In this document: positions 1 to 10,100 of the stretch, one piece after another
Numbering within the stretch: the stretch's first letter is position 1
Layout of the letters: the number at the start of each line of letters is the position of its first letter
Source: Cytophagaceae bacterium
GTDB lineage: Bacteria > Bacteroidota > Bacteroidia > Flavobacteriales > Flavobacteriaceae
Reading direction: 5' to 3'
Assembly (NCBI GenBank): GCA_002710685.1
Contig: PALD01000031.1
Location: 1-64,000, forward strand
Length of the DNA stretch: 64,000 nt
Program-made: the position numbers and the translations under genes
Notes under the pieces: generated by a model
Databases searched by the model: none
What the model was told of the DNA's origin: nothing
Seen by the model: only the letters and a program-made list of their open reading frames with translations

Positions 1-34
1 GGGCACTGAACTTTCTTCGTTTTCCTTTCATAAT

Positions 35-69
35 CTTGGTTAAATTTAAACTTTCGTTTTTTAACCAAG
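35..69. repeat. inverted repeat, 10-bp stem
   Basis: CTTGGTTAAA at 35-44 is the exact reverse complement of TTTAACCAAG at 60-69, with a 15-base loop. It lies just upstream of the broken type IX secretion gene. It may be the terminator of a gene outside the window or part of the boundary of the AT-rich segment; the sequence does not decide between these. Confidence 0.45.
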
Positions 70-108
70 CAAATGGTCTAGTTTTTAGGGAGCATTACAT
101 TCATTAAC

Positions 109-1890
109 ATGCAAGGGGAAATTAATGTTGTTGCAAACAATCTGAGTAATAACACAACTGACTTTATAGGTGTAGATGAAAATAATCTTTTACAAGTAAC
201 ATCCAATCTTAATAATTTTTTAGCAACTGGTTTTAAGAAGAATCAAGATAACACATTCTTTATTACAACTAGTAATTCAAACATTCGATTATTTTCTAAC
301 GAAATTGTTGAATTGAAATCATTTAATACATCAAACTCATATGAGTTGGTAGATTTTGTGAAAGTTGACAACCAATCAATAGTTACTATTGGAACTAGTT
401 ATGAGAAGATGTTCCCTGAGTCCGATTATTTCACTCAACTAGATATTCATTCAGAAAAACTAAATGATACACAAATATTAAATAATTATTCATTTTCAGG
501 CATTGGGACTTCTAGAGCATTTCAACAAAGAGTGATTATTGATAATGACAATAATTATCTTGTATTAGTGACGGAAAAAATGGGGCCAGAATATTTAGGA
601 ATAGGAGGTGCTAACCCACCTCTTAATAAAAGAATCATTAAATATGATTCCAGTTTAAATAAAATTTGGGAGTCGGAAGTTCCAGAACATATATTTAACC
701 TAGTAAATCATGGAGGTAGAGATATAGATTTTTTCATTGATGCTTCAAATAACCTTTATCTAAATTTACCTAGAGCAGGAGATAATTATGGTCTAGGCTA
801 TGACTTATACAAAGTTAATCCAAATGGTAATTTTGAATTTATAAATGCAACTTATGTCGCTGATAAATTTTATGCAAACGAGAATTCAATTTTCATGGCT
901 GAAAACTATTTTCTTTATGAAGATTCTAGTATATTTTATGTTTTAGATAAAAATAGTGGAAATCTTACAGAAGAGGTTAATGTGGGGCACGAAGAATTTT
1001 TAGATATTTTTTCAATTGGAGATGACTACTATTTTTATACGTATGAAGAAATTTCAAATAATACCCCTGATTTCTTATATCTATACAAAAATGGAGTGAA
1101 AATTTACACAAGAAGTCTACCAAATAACTTTGGGATTTATCAATATGAAATTGATAATGAGGGAACTCTGTTTTTTGCTACAGATTATGCGGGAGATAGA
1201 AGATTAAATAAAATAGACATTAACAATTCTTATAGTTTTTATAATACGTCTGATGATATTACAAGGTTTAAAACATTCAACAATGGAAATATTTTCCTTT
1301 ATCTCGATGATAACAGCACTCTAATATTAGATGAAAACCTAAACCTCATCACCAATGGTGATAACATTGACTGATTCAATCCCTATTTAATGACTTGGGG
1401 AAACTATTTACTTTTTGGAACGGCTTTTGAAAATAGTGTTAGAGTACTGAATGAAAATGGACAAGTCATTAATTATTTTAACATAGAGGGTTCATTGCAT
1501 AATTGGTATTCACAATTTGATAGTCAAGGAAATTTAATAATGGTTGGTCAATTCGGAGATAGAATATATACTTTCAATGAATATGGATGGTTTAGAGGTT
1601 TTATTCACAATTATGGAACCTTAAATAATATTCTGAGTGTTGACGATATTACTGTTGATAATTTTGAAAACGATTTTACTATTTATCCAAATCCAACATC
1701 AGACGTTTTAAATATTAATATCCAGAATCAGAATATTGAAAAAATTATTCTCTATGATATTTCAGGTAAAAAATTGAGAGTATATAACATAAGTTCTATA
1801 GACATAAAGGAATTTAGAACAGGGTTATACATCATAAAAATCCATACTAAAGCGAAAAAAGTCTTAACTTCAAAAGTCATTAAAATTTAA
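109..1890 (+). pseudogene. T9SS-sorted beta-propeller-like protein, interrupted by in-frame TGA
   Basis: Two open stretches, 109-1374 and 1390-1890, are in the same frame and separated only by a TGA at 1372-1374, between Asp and Phe codons, so this is a nonsense change and not a frameshift. The first part has repeated short strands ending in Asp/Asn-rich turns, as in WD/Kelch-like propellers. The last 75 residues form a type IX secretion sorting tail (YPNPTSDVLNI, then YDISGKKL and a final KVLTSKVIKI). The product that stops at 1374 loses this tail and could not be sorted. The 5' end also looks truncated: the frame opens only at 82 and no signal peptide precedes the propeller. Codons are AT-rich compared with genes after 3.4 kb. 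TGA could derive from a Trp codon. A sequencing error cannot be excluded. Confidence 0.75.
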
Positions 1891-1906
1891 TTTATTCAAA
1901 GTAAAA

Positions 1907-2046
1907 ACGTGTGGTAACAATGGCTATAAGTAATTGCTTAAGTCGGTTAAAACGAGGAACATTTCTTACCTTTAATAAAACTTTGTCGCGACGGAACTAA
2001 AATCGCATTCCTAAAACGCAACTACCCATAGCCTAATACGTTACAT
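1907..2046. repeat. attC-like imperfect long hairpin element
   Basis: GGCTATAAGTAATTGC at 1922-1937 pairs with GCAACTACCCATAGCC at 2018-2033 (13 of 16 positions). The outer ends ACGTGTGGTAACA and TACGTTACAT are also roughly complementary, so about 140 bases can fold into one long bulged hairpin with TGTCGCGACG near its tip. It begins 17 bases after the stop of the broken type IX gene. This is the position and architecture of a cassette recombination site, but the strict integron core GTTRRRY is not seen, so attC-like is only an analogy. Confidence 0.5.
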
Positions 2047-2348
2047 ATCATGGCTCCAGAATAACCACGGCATACTCAAAGTGGGTTATGATCAGGAGTG
2101 CCAATGGGATCAACAGGCTCACCTCGTGGTTGCGAAATCAATGAAGCAGACCAATCACTCTCAGGACCGCGAAATCAACTACACCGCTGAATGGAAAATC
2201 AGGAGTTGAATTTCGACATGGAAAAATCATCTCTGCTAACCAGGCCGGAAAAATGAAAATCCTGTGGGATTTAACCAAATTGTGCGAAAAGAAACCAAAA
2301 CCCTGTGGCCAAAACGGAACGGACCATCCAGGTGTGTCGCCACCATAT
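2047..2348. other. stretch with no supported gene, remnants only
   Basis: This stretch lies between the two hairpin elements and has higher GC than its flanks. A plus-strand frame is open from about 2050 to 2208 (contains HGILKVGYDQECQWDQQ) but has only an internal ATG and ends in TGA. A minus-strand frame is open over part of the same interval. Neither has a recognisable domain. It is most likely a decayed cassette or gene fragment. Confidence 0.4.
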
Positions 2349-2450
2349 GTAACAGGGGCTATAATTCATTGCTTCTATATTTCTCCACCGGAAATCCAAT
2401 TTATTCAATTAACTTTAAGCTACGCTTATAAAGCATTGCCCATACTATAA
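2349..2450. repeat. second attC-like element, diverged
   Basis: The 26 bases at 2349-2374 match 1914-1939 of the first element at 22 positions (shared core GGCTATAA and ATTGCTT). CATTGCTTCTATA at 2368-2380 pairs imperfectly with TATAAAGCATTG at 2427-2438. It ends 3 bases before the next gene. Together the two elements bracket 2047-2348 like the ends of a cassette. Confidence 0.4.
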
Positions 2451-2453
2451 AAT

Positions 2454-3263
2454 ATGAACATTCTTGATTTATTCATTTATCCTATTAAATCCACAAAGGG
2501 TCAGGAATTAAATGAATCCATAGTTCAAAAAACCGGATTAAAAAATGACAGGTCGTTTGCCATAATGGATTCAAAAGGCAAGATTATAACAGCTAGAGAA
2601 AACCCTAAAACACTTAAAATCAAGGTTTTTTTTGATGATTCTTTAATAAGGATTGAATCTATAGAAAAAGAACCAATTCATTTTGACCTAAAAAATTTAT
2701 CAAAAGAAAAGGTCGATGCCATACTATTTGGCACAACTATCAAAGGGTTAACAATCGACCCAAAAATTGACCAATGGATTTCTGAGATTTTAAATCAAGA
2801 ATGTCAATTGATAATTCTTGACTCAGAACATCCAAGATATGGTGTAAGTGAAAAAAATCCCATCCTTTTTCCCGATACATCGCCAATCCACCTGATTTCA
2901 AAAAAGTCATTGGATGACTTGAACAGTAGATTGAAAAATAAAGTTGACGTTAATTTTTTTAGACCCAACCTATTTATTTCGGGAGAAATCCCTTATGAAG
3001 AAGACAATTGGGATTCAATTTGTATAGGGGAATGTGTATTTAAGGTTGTAACAAAAACCAAAAGATGTGTTTTCATTAATATTAACCCCATGACTGGGGA
3101 AAGGGATATTGATTCAGAACCGCTGAAAACACTATCAAAATATAGAAAACATGATAATCGGGTTCATTTTGGAATAAACCTTATACCCACCAAACTGGGA
3201 ACTATCAAAAAACATGACGAAATAAAAATATTATCTACCGTCAACGACAGCAATACCAACTAG
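2454..3263 (+). CDS. MOSC domain protein (YcbX/mARC-like)
   Basis: The 269 residues match the two-domain layout of MOSC proteins: an N-terminal beta-barrel (residues 1-120, with YPIKSTKG and the LKNDRSF segment) and a MOSC domain (about 130-260). Visible family marks are FFRPNLFISG, EEDNWDSI and KRCVFININPMTGE, with Cys205 at the position that binds the molybdenum cofactor in mARC/YcbX enzymes. Such proteins reduce N-hydroxylated compounds or carry sulfur for Mo enzymes; which applies here cannot be read from sequence. No iron-sulfur ferredoxin tail is present, unlike E. coli YcbX. The gene starts 3 bases after the second hairpin element and is AT-rich like the preceding broken gene, so it may have arrived with that accessory segment. 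Confidence 0.85.
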   Translation: MNILDLFIYPIKSTKGQELNESIVQKTGLKNDRSFAIMDSKGKIITARENPKTLKIKVFFDDSLIRIESIEKEPIHFDLKNLSKEKVDAILFGTTIKGLTIDPKIDQWISEILNQECQLIILDSEHPRYGVSEKNPILFPDTSPIHLISKKSLDDLNSRLKNKVDVNFFRPNLFISGEIPYEEDNWDSICIGECVFKVVTKTKRCVFININPMTGERDIDSEPLKTLSKYRKHDNRVHFGINLIPTKLGTIKKHDEIKILSTVNDSNTN

Positions 3264-3426
3264 TGCGGCACGCTTTCTCATGAAATGGGTAGAGAATGAC
3301 TGATTTTTATATTGACGAGTACCAAATTATGCTGATTGCTATCAAGATTATTTTATGCTATCTACAGACACTACTGTAACATCGCGAGTATAAATCCATC
3401 TTTCTAAAAGAATTATAATTTGCAGC

Positions 3427-4614
3427 GTGAAACAAAAATTGGTCATTGTACTAGGGATACTATTTTTTATATCCTGCCAAAAACCTCAGGAACAAACTTC
3501 AAATTTTGAGGTGGCTTATAATGTAAATGTTGAAACGTATTTCTTGGCAGAATTGCTTGCGGTCAAGTACAGAAAAACAAACAGTCAATGGGAAAATCAT
3601 AAACTTAGTACATGTCAAGAATATCAACCCATCGTCAAGCTTGCGCTAAATAGGTTTGACACAGCAGATAATGCCGATTTTGCCAAAAGCACGGCCATAT
3701 TTTGTGATACCCTGGTAAGTTATGGCTATGGCAATGATATCATCATGCCTATCCTCTTGCAGCTACCAGATTTTAGCAAACATAAAAAACCTGGAAAATT
3801 CAAGCTTCCAGATTTGCAGATGGCACCTCAAAAAAAGAAAGAACTCACAGCTCTTATCTCCCAATACCTGGATAAACTCTACCAGTTTTATACACAAAAA
3901 AACGTAGGCCATTTCATCAAGGAAAACCTCGGTTTTTATACCGGGGCCATAAATGAGATAAAAGCCGCTGTCCCAGCTGATTTTACCCAAGCCATGGAAC
4001 ATTATTATGGAGAAAAACGGCATAGGTATGTAGCATTGGTAAGCCCCATGGAAATATGGCCAATTGAAGAAAATGTAGGCCGGGGAATCAGTGCTACCGT
4101 TGAAAAAGAAAACGGCAAAACAGTGTATGAGGTCATGAGCCCTTTTGTCCAGGTGCCCATCAATGCATCCCATTCATATAATTCTTATGGTTTTGATTAT
4201 GAAGGTACGGCCAGGTTTCTTACCATCCATGAATTCAGTCATTCCTTTGTCAATCCTGCATTAGAAGGTTACAGAGCGCGTATTGAATCATCCTCAAATT
4301 TATTTACGGATACCCTGAAGGAAAAAATGGCATCTAAGGGCATTACCAATTGGAATATTTATGTGATCGAGAGTTTCGTAAGATTGGGCGAAATAAGGAT
4401 TGCGGCCATCCAAAAAGATAAGGAAAGAGAAAAACAATTACGGAAATACCACACCGAAACTGAATATTTCATCTTTTTGCCACAACTGGAGAAATCGATT
4501 CTTGAATTTGAAAACAACAGGCAAAAATATCCTGAATGGCAAGAGTATATCCCAAAATTATTGGAAGTTTTTGAAAACAGTAATCCTGAATTTGTGAATA
4601 ACGCATTGCAATAA
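3427..4614 (+). CDS. DUF4932 lipoprotein with HEXXH motif
   Basis: The start is a GTG. The N-terminus (MKQKLVIVLGILFFISC) is a lipoprotein signal with the lipid-attachment Cys at residue 17, so the product should sit on the outer membrane or in the periplasm. The 395 residues match DUF4932. HEFSH at residues 268-272 is a zinc-metallopeptidase type HEXXH motif, and Glu residues downstream could supply a third ligand. Activity is not established for the family, so metallopeptidase is an inference. It is a single-gene unit: upstream is the accessory segment, and downstream a bidirectional terminator shared with the convergent oxidoreductase gene. A weak TANNNTTTG box lies at 3414-3422, immediately before the start. 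Confidence 0.8.
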   Translation: MKQKLVIVLGILFFISCQKPQEQTSNFEVAYNVNVETYFLAELLAVKYRKTNSQWENHKLSTCQEYQPIVKLALNRFDTADNADFAKSTAIFCDTLVSYGYGNDIIMPILLQLPDFSKHKKPGKFKLPDLQMAPQKKKELTALISQYLDKLYQFYTQKNVGHFIKENLGFYTGAINEIKAAVPADFTQAMEHYYGEKRHRYVALVSPMEIWPIEENVGRGISATVEKENGKTVYEVMSPFVQVPINASHSYNSYGFDYEGTARFLTIHEFSHSFVNPALEGYRARIESSSNLFTDTLKEKMASKGITNWNIYVIESFVRLGEIRIAAIQKDKEREKQLRKYHTETEYFIFLPQLEKSILEFENNRQKYPEWQEYIPKLLEVFENSNPEFVNNALQ

Positions 4615-4775
4615 AGTTATCTTCATAGCTTTAAAATTATAAAAATCCAGACTGTTATATACTTGCTGCAGCAACACGCATTACAGGCACTCAAAGACAT
4701 ATTTTCATCCCTGTATTCAAATGAAATTATCTTGTTGAACCTTTCTGAGGCCAGGAGCTATCCTTATATAAAAAA

Positions 4776-4803
4776 AAGACCCAGATGTTATGATCTGGGT
4801 CTT
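4776..4803. terminator. bidirectional terminator between convergent genes
   Basis: GACCCAGAT (4778-4786) pairs with ATCTGGGTC (4793-4801) around a 6-base loop. The stem extends by two A-T pairs and is flanked by an A-run on the left and a T-run on the right, so it can serve both the DUF4932 gene (plus) and the oxidoreductase gene (minus). Confidence 0.85.
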
Positions 4804-4809
4804 AGATTT

Positions 4810-4826
4810 TTTGGCTTTAAGCCAAA
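4810..4826. repeat. interspersed palindrome, TTTGGC type
   Basis: TTTGGCTTTAAGCCAAA, 11 bases beyond the stop codon of the minus-strand oxidoreductase gene. It is the leftmost member of the palindrome family found in the window. Confidence 0.8.
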
Positions 4827-4837
4827 TAAACACTTAT

Positions 4838-5986
4838 CTAGGCCTTGACCCATTTTTCTTCACGCTGGCTCTCGATGATACGCTCACAGAGAATCAACTC
4901 CCTCAACCCATCAGCAAAGGTGGGAAATGAAGGCTTTTCTGGCTGCTTGCCCTCGCGCACGGCCGCATAGAACTCTTTGAACAGTTGCTTTGAAGTATCT
5001 GGGAAACCCTCGTTGTGACCCCCGGGATAATTGATGATCTTTGCTGCTTCAGCATCAAATAATGCAGGGTCGCGCATCAGTTCTTGATTGGGTCTGTCAC
5101 GGTGCCCCACCCACAACGCGTTGGGACTTTCAGAGTTGAACATTACCGTTTCATTAGAACCTGCAATCTCTATCTTGAGCTGGTTTTTTCTACCGGCGGC
5201 CACTTGGCTTACCGTGACCACGCCTTTGTTGCCGTTGTCAAACCGCAACAGTATGGATGCATAATCCTCTGTGGTGATCTCCATATCAGCATAATCCTCG
5301 GGCTTCAACATCTTGCCAGAGTAGGTCTCAATGGGCTTTAAGGGTTTTTTCCGGGTTTCGTGCACGGTGTTGAAATCAGCAAAAACCGCGGTGATCTTCA
5401 ATCCCGTCACATATTCAAGAAGGTCTATCAAGTGGCTACCTATGTCTGCCACGGCGCGTGACTCACCAGATTGTGAAGGTTCAAGCCTCCAGTTATAATC
5501 GGTTTCATAAAACAGCCAGTCTTGTAGGTAAGATCCTATGATAGAATAGATGTTGCCCAGTTCACCGGTTTCGCGCATGCGCTTCATTTGACGCACGGCC
5601 GGGTAGTACCTCAGGTTAAAATGCACGCAGTTTGCCAGGCCTTTTTCTTTAGCAAGTGCAACGAGTGCTTGTGCCTCTTCTATCGTGGTAGAAAGGGGTT
5701 TCTCGCACACTACATGAAGGCCGGCCTCCAGGGCCTTTTTTGCCATTTCATAATGTAGGAAGTTGGGCGTGCAGATATGCACGCTATCCAGGTTATCATT
5801 TGCGATGAGTTCATCAAAATCTGTATAGTATTTTTCAATGGAAAGACTCTCTGCCTTTGCCTTTGCCTCAGCGGGATCAGGATGCAGTATGGAAACGACT
5901 TCAATTCCCGGGTTTCGCCGTAAGGCCTCAATGTGTACCGGGCCTATGAATCCCATTCCCGCAACTCCTACTCTTATGTTTTTCAT
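4838..5986 (-). CDS. Gfo/Idh/MocA family oxidoreductase
   Basis: This 382-residue cytoplasmic NAD(P)-dependent sugar or polyol dehydrogenase-family protein has an N-terminal Rossmann fold with GVAGMGFIG at residues 7-15, the family CEKPLST motif (Glu-Lys-Pro at 95-97, Lys as catalytic residue), and a C-terminal alpha/beta domain with DIGSHLIDLLEY, including the His and Asp expected near the active site. No twin-arginine signal is present, unlike many secreted Bacteroidota relatives. The substrate cannot be deduced. It is monocistronic and 1.2 kb upstream of the SusC gene on the opposite strand, so a link to sugar import is possible but unproven. Confidence 0.9.
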   Translation of the reverse strand: MKNIRVGVAGMGFIGPVHIEALRRNPGIEVVSILHPDPAEAKAKAESLSIEKYYTDFDELIANDNLDSVHICTPNFLHYEMAKKALEAGLHVVCEKPLSTTIEEAQALVALAKEKGLANCVHFNLRYYPAVRQMKRMRETGELGNIYSIIGSYLQDWLFYETDYNWRLEPSQSGESRAVADIGSHLIDLLEYVTGLKITAVFADFNTVHETRKKPLKPIETYSGKMLKPEDYADMEITTEDYASILLRFDNGNKGVVTVSQVAAGRKNQLKIEIAGSNETVMFNSESPNALWVGHRDRPNQELMRDPALFDAEAAKIINYPGGHNEGFPDTSKQLFKEFYAAVREGKQPEKPSFPTFADGLRELILCERIIESQREEKWVKA

Positions 5987-6178
5987 AAAAATTAATTGGT
6001 TATGTAAGCTCTAAAATTTTACTGTTTTTCACAAAATACCTTTTGCTGACCTTAAAAATAGCCTTTTTATTGATAAATGCCAGAGGGGCCATTCATGGTC
6101 CATGTAAAGAATTGTGTATTTTTAGCATATAATGACCAAGCCACCATCACAATGTTGATAACCCGACGTGAAATCTTT

Positions 6179-6802
6179 ATGCAACATCCCATCATCGAGA
6201 GCGAAATCGCCGGTTTTCAAAAATCGTTTCATGACGAGTACACCCTCGAGGAATTTAAGGAAGAAAACGATGAGCAGAGCTACTGGGAAATTTATGATTG
6301 TGTGACCAAAGATGAGTTGCACCCTATGGCCATACGCAAGATAATAGGTTTTGAACATCAGGATTTAAATACCTACCCCACAACGCTTTCGCGAAAATCA
6401 ATCATCCTTTTTGAAGAACTGGGACTTGATACCTTCTACATTCTTTCTCATTTAAAGTTGGATTTTTTTGGCTCTAGCCAAAACAACTACCCCCCACTTG
6501 AGGAAGCTCATCAAATGCTTGCCAACATGGTAAAAGGTCACACATATAAAGAAGGATTTAAAGTAAGCCTAAAAGATTTACCAGGGTTTATGGAAACCCT
6601 TTTCTGGATATGCAGGTGCGACCCTACGGTTGCAGAGTATATATTCATATGTGATGTGCATGAATCGCTCATGCTGTTCATATGTAGGTATGGCAATATT
6701 CACCTCACGGAATTTGGCCACGAAAAGCTAACCGTCACGAGGTTAAAAAAACATGGATGGAAGATTATTGAAGGTAGGGAACATGACCAATTTACCCCCT
6801 GA
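6179..6802 (+). CDS. conserved hypothetical protein
   Basis: A soluble protein of about 208 residues without signal peptide or membrane segment, and I recognise no domain. It is rich in aromatic and acidic residues, with Cys-containing stretches such as FWICRCDP and CDVHESLMLFICRYGN. The frame is open from ATG 6077, but a -7-like TATTTTTA at 6117-6124 would put transcription start after that codon, so ATG 6152 or 6179 is more likely; I chose 6179. The family palindrome at 6384-6397 lies inside the frame. It stands alone between the divergent oxidoreductase gene and susC. Confidence 0.6.
   Translation: MQHPIIESEIAGFQKSFHDEYTLEEFKEENDEQSYWEIYDCVTKDELHPMAIRKIIGFEHQDLNTYPTTLSRKSIILFEELGLDTFYILSHLKLDFFGSSQNNYPPLEEAHQMLANMVKGHTYKEGFKVSLKDLPGFMETLFWICRCDPTVAEYIFICDVHESLMLFICRYGNIHLTEFGHEKLTVTRLKKHGWKIIEGREHDQFTP
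6384..6397. repeat. interspersed palindrome, CGCTTTCGCG type, intragenic
   Basis: CGCTTTCGCGAAAA within the hypothetical gene, read in frame as Leu-Ser-Arg-Lys. Confidence 0.65.
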
Positions 6803-7199
6803 TATTCCACTGGACATTTATTTAACCTTTTCATAAAAAACACACGCAAACGAGGTAGTGAATTTTTAGTTTCTTCCTTTTTAAACAAAGCTAAATGGAT
6901 TTAGTTTTAACTAAGAGGATTCACTTAGCATTTTACAAAAATTAACCATTTAGCAATATCACAGAATTAATCACAATACTTTTTTAAAAATTTTATAAAA
7001 ACAGAATTTATTTCTTAAAATATTCTTTATTCATAAAAAAAATTATTGGGGGAAATATCTATCTAATTATTAATACTTTTAAAGTTAAGTTAACATTATT
7101 TAAATCACTATCAACACGGCAAAGCAGCGTGAAGACTCACCTTTTCAACCAATTTCATCCTGTTTTGTCATTATCAAACAATCAATTAATTCAACAACT
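6803..7199 (+). promoter_or_regulatory. AT-rich leader and promoter region of susC
   Basis: This 397-base gap is strongly AT-rich, with no open frame I can support. A weak promoter candidate is TTG at 7046-7048 with TACTTTTA at 7074-7081 (spacing 25, longer than usual), giving a leader of about 110 bases before the susC ATG. A long untranslated leader is typical of regulated SusC/D operons, but no operator repeat or riboswitch fold is recognisable. Confidence 0.4.
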
Positions 7200-10100
7200 A
7201 TGATCAAAAAAATTCCTTTAGCTAGATTGAGGGTTTTATTTGGGTCTTTGCTGTTTCTATCCATTATAGGAACCGTTTCGGCAAATCCCCTAAAGACAGA
7301 AAGAAATCATGCCTCAGCATCCATCGAGGATCAAAGTACCGTTACCGGTACGGTTACTGATGCTGACAATGGAATGCCCATTCCCGGAGTAAATGTCACA
7401 GAAAAAGGCACTAATAATGGTGTCACCACAGACTTTGACGGTAATTACAGTATTGACGTGGCCGATGGGGCTACATTGGTTTTTTCCTATGTAGGCTTCA
7501 CCACTACCGAAAACGTTGTAAATAACCAGACTACCATGGATGTCATCCTGAGCGCTGACGTTCAATCTCTCAACGAGGTCGTTGTCGTGGGATATGGTAC
7601 CCAGCGTAAGCAGGATCTTACCGGTGCTGTCTCTGTAGTAAAAACGGATGAATTGGTACAGCAGCCTACTGCCCAAATCACAAATCAATTACAGGGTAGG
7701 GTTTCTGGGGTAACCATTACCGGTGGCGGCCAGCCAGGAGAAGCTCCCCAAATCAAGATACGGGGTGCAAATACCTTTGGCAATAACACTCCCTTATATG
7801 TGGTCGATGGTATACCCATTAGCAATATCAATGACCTCAACCCTAACGATGTTGAGACCATGCAGGTCTTAAAAGATGCTGCATCTGCTTCTATCTATGG
7901 ATCACGTGCCGCCAATGGGGTGATTATCATTACAACAAAAAAAGGTAAAGGTAGAATGAAGGTTACCTATGACACCTATTATGGCACCCAGCTTGTAAAA
8001 AAAGGAAATCCATGGGACATACTTAATGCTCAAGAAATGGCAGATTTAACCTTTATGGCCATACGTAATACAGACCCAAATGCGGTTATTGATCATAGTC
8101 AATATGGAAATGGTGCAAACCCAGTATTACCCAATTATATTGCGCCAGTAGGAGCTGATACCGTGGATGAAGCATTATACAATGTAAATCCCAACTATAC
8201 AGATCCTGCCGCTGTAAATAATTTTTATAGGATAGTAAAAGCAAATAAGCAAGGAACTAACTGGTTTCAGGAACTTTTTAACCCTGCTCCCATCATGAGC
8301 CACAACTTTTCAGTGAGTAATGGTAGTGAGAAAGGTAGTTACCTGTTTTCCTTGAACTATTTCAACCAGCAGGGAACTGTTGACTATACCTATCTCAAAC
8401 GTTATACCATACGTTCAAACTCGGTTTATAACGTAACTGACAATATCAGGGTAGGAGAAAATTTAAGTTATTCCATAAGGGATAACCCTCAAATTGATGC
8501 ATTGACCGAAGGCAGTGCGATAGGTATGGCCTTTAGACAACAGCCCATAATTCCTGTTTATGATATCATGGGAAATTATGCTGGATCTTTTGGGTCAGAT
8601 TTAGGAAATGCAAAAAACCCATTAGCCATCATGTATAGGACCCGTAATAACAGGGGAGTTTCAAATAGGATTTTTGGTAATATTTTTGCAGAAGTTGATT
8701 TTGCAAAACATTTTACGATTAGAACGAGCTATGGCGGCGAGTACTATAACAATAGTTTTAATTCATTTCAGTATCCAGAATATGAAAATGCAGAAAACCT
8801 TACCGTTAATCAATATACCGAAGGTTCTGAAACAAATTATAACTGGACATGGACTAACACACTACAGTATAAAAATACCATTGCAGATGTACATAATTTG
8901 ACCGTACTGGTGGGTACGGAAGCGTATCAAAACAGGACTCGCGGTGTAGGAGGTACAACGCAGAGCTATTTCTCATTTGATCCTGATTATGTAACGCTTG
9001 ATACAGGTTCTGGAACTCAAACCAATTATAGTTATAAAGGTGCGGATGCACTATCATCGTTAATAGGCCGTTTAGACTATAACTATGACGATAGATATCT
9101 TCTAAGCGCCACCATAAGAAGGGATGGTTCTTCACGTTTTTTAAATGAACAATATGGCTGGTTTCCTGCGGTAAGTGTGGGATGGAATATCTGGAACGAA
9201 AGTTTTGCACCAGAAACTGACTGGCTAAATGACTTAAAGGTAAGAGGTGGATATGGCGTGATGGGTAATCAGCTCAATGTAGATCCTTCAAATGCATTTA
9301 CGACATTTGGTGGAGACCAGTTAAATTCATTTTATGCTATAGGTGGAAACAACTCAACAATCACAGAAGGCTTTCGCCAAACTAGGATAGGGAACCCGGA
9401 TGCAGAATGGGAAAAGAACGTTAACTTTAACATTGGTCTTGATGCAAGTCTATTTAATAGTGCGGTACAAGTTACAGCTGATTATTATAGAAAAGATATC
9501 AATGATCTCTTGTTCAACCCTAACCTTCCTGCAACAGTTGGTACGGCAACAGTACCTTTTGTAAATGCAGCAAAAATGACCAACAGCGGTTTTGATATTG
9601 ATATATCAACTTATTTCAACCTTACCGATGACCTTAGATTAAATACGAGTTTGACCCTTACCACATACAATAACGAGATTGTGAAAATTGCTGATGGTGT
9701 ACCGTACTTTGATCAAGAAGGTCGCCGTTTTAATGGCAGTAATATTATTAGAAATGCGCCAGGGCATTCATTGAGCCAGTTCTTTGGCTATCAAACTGCT
9801 GGGTTCTGGAATTCACAGGCCGAGATTGATGATGCTAACGCTGCTGCACAAGCTGCTACGGGAGATGCCAATGCTGTATACCAATCTGATGTGGCTGTAG
9901 GACGCTTCCGGTATGCAGATACAAATGGTGACAACCGTATCACATCAGAAGATAGAACCTTCTTAGGAAACCCGAATCCAGATTTTACATACGGTATCAA
10001 TATTGAACTGTTATACAAAAATTGGGATTTTAGCATGTTCTTATATGGTTCACAGGGTAACGATATATGGAACAACGTAAAATGGTGGACAGATTTTTAT

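Noticed and set aside
109-1890. Frameshift between the two halves of the type IX gene
   Set aside because: Both halves lie in the same reading frame; only an in-frame TGA separates them.
2253-2450. 65-codon plus-strand open frame
   Set aside because: It runs through the second hairpin element, has no recognisable domain and ends 3 bases before the MOSC gene; likely chance.
4663-4848. 61-codon plus-strand open frame
   Set aside because: It covers the bidirectional terminator and a palindrome and ends inside the oxidoreductase gene.
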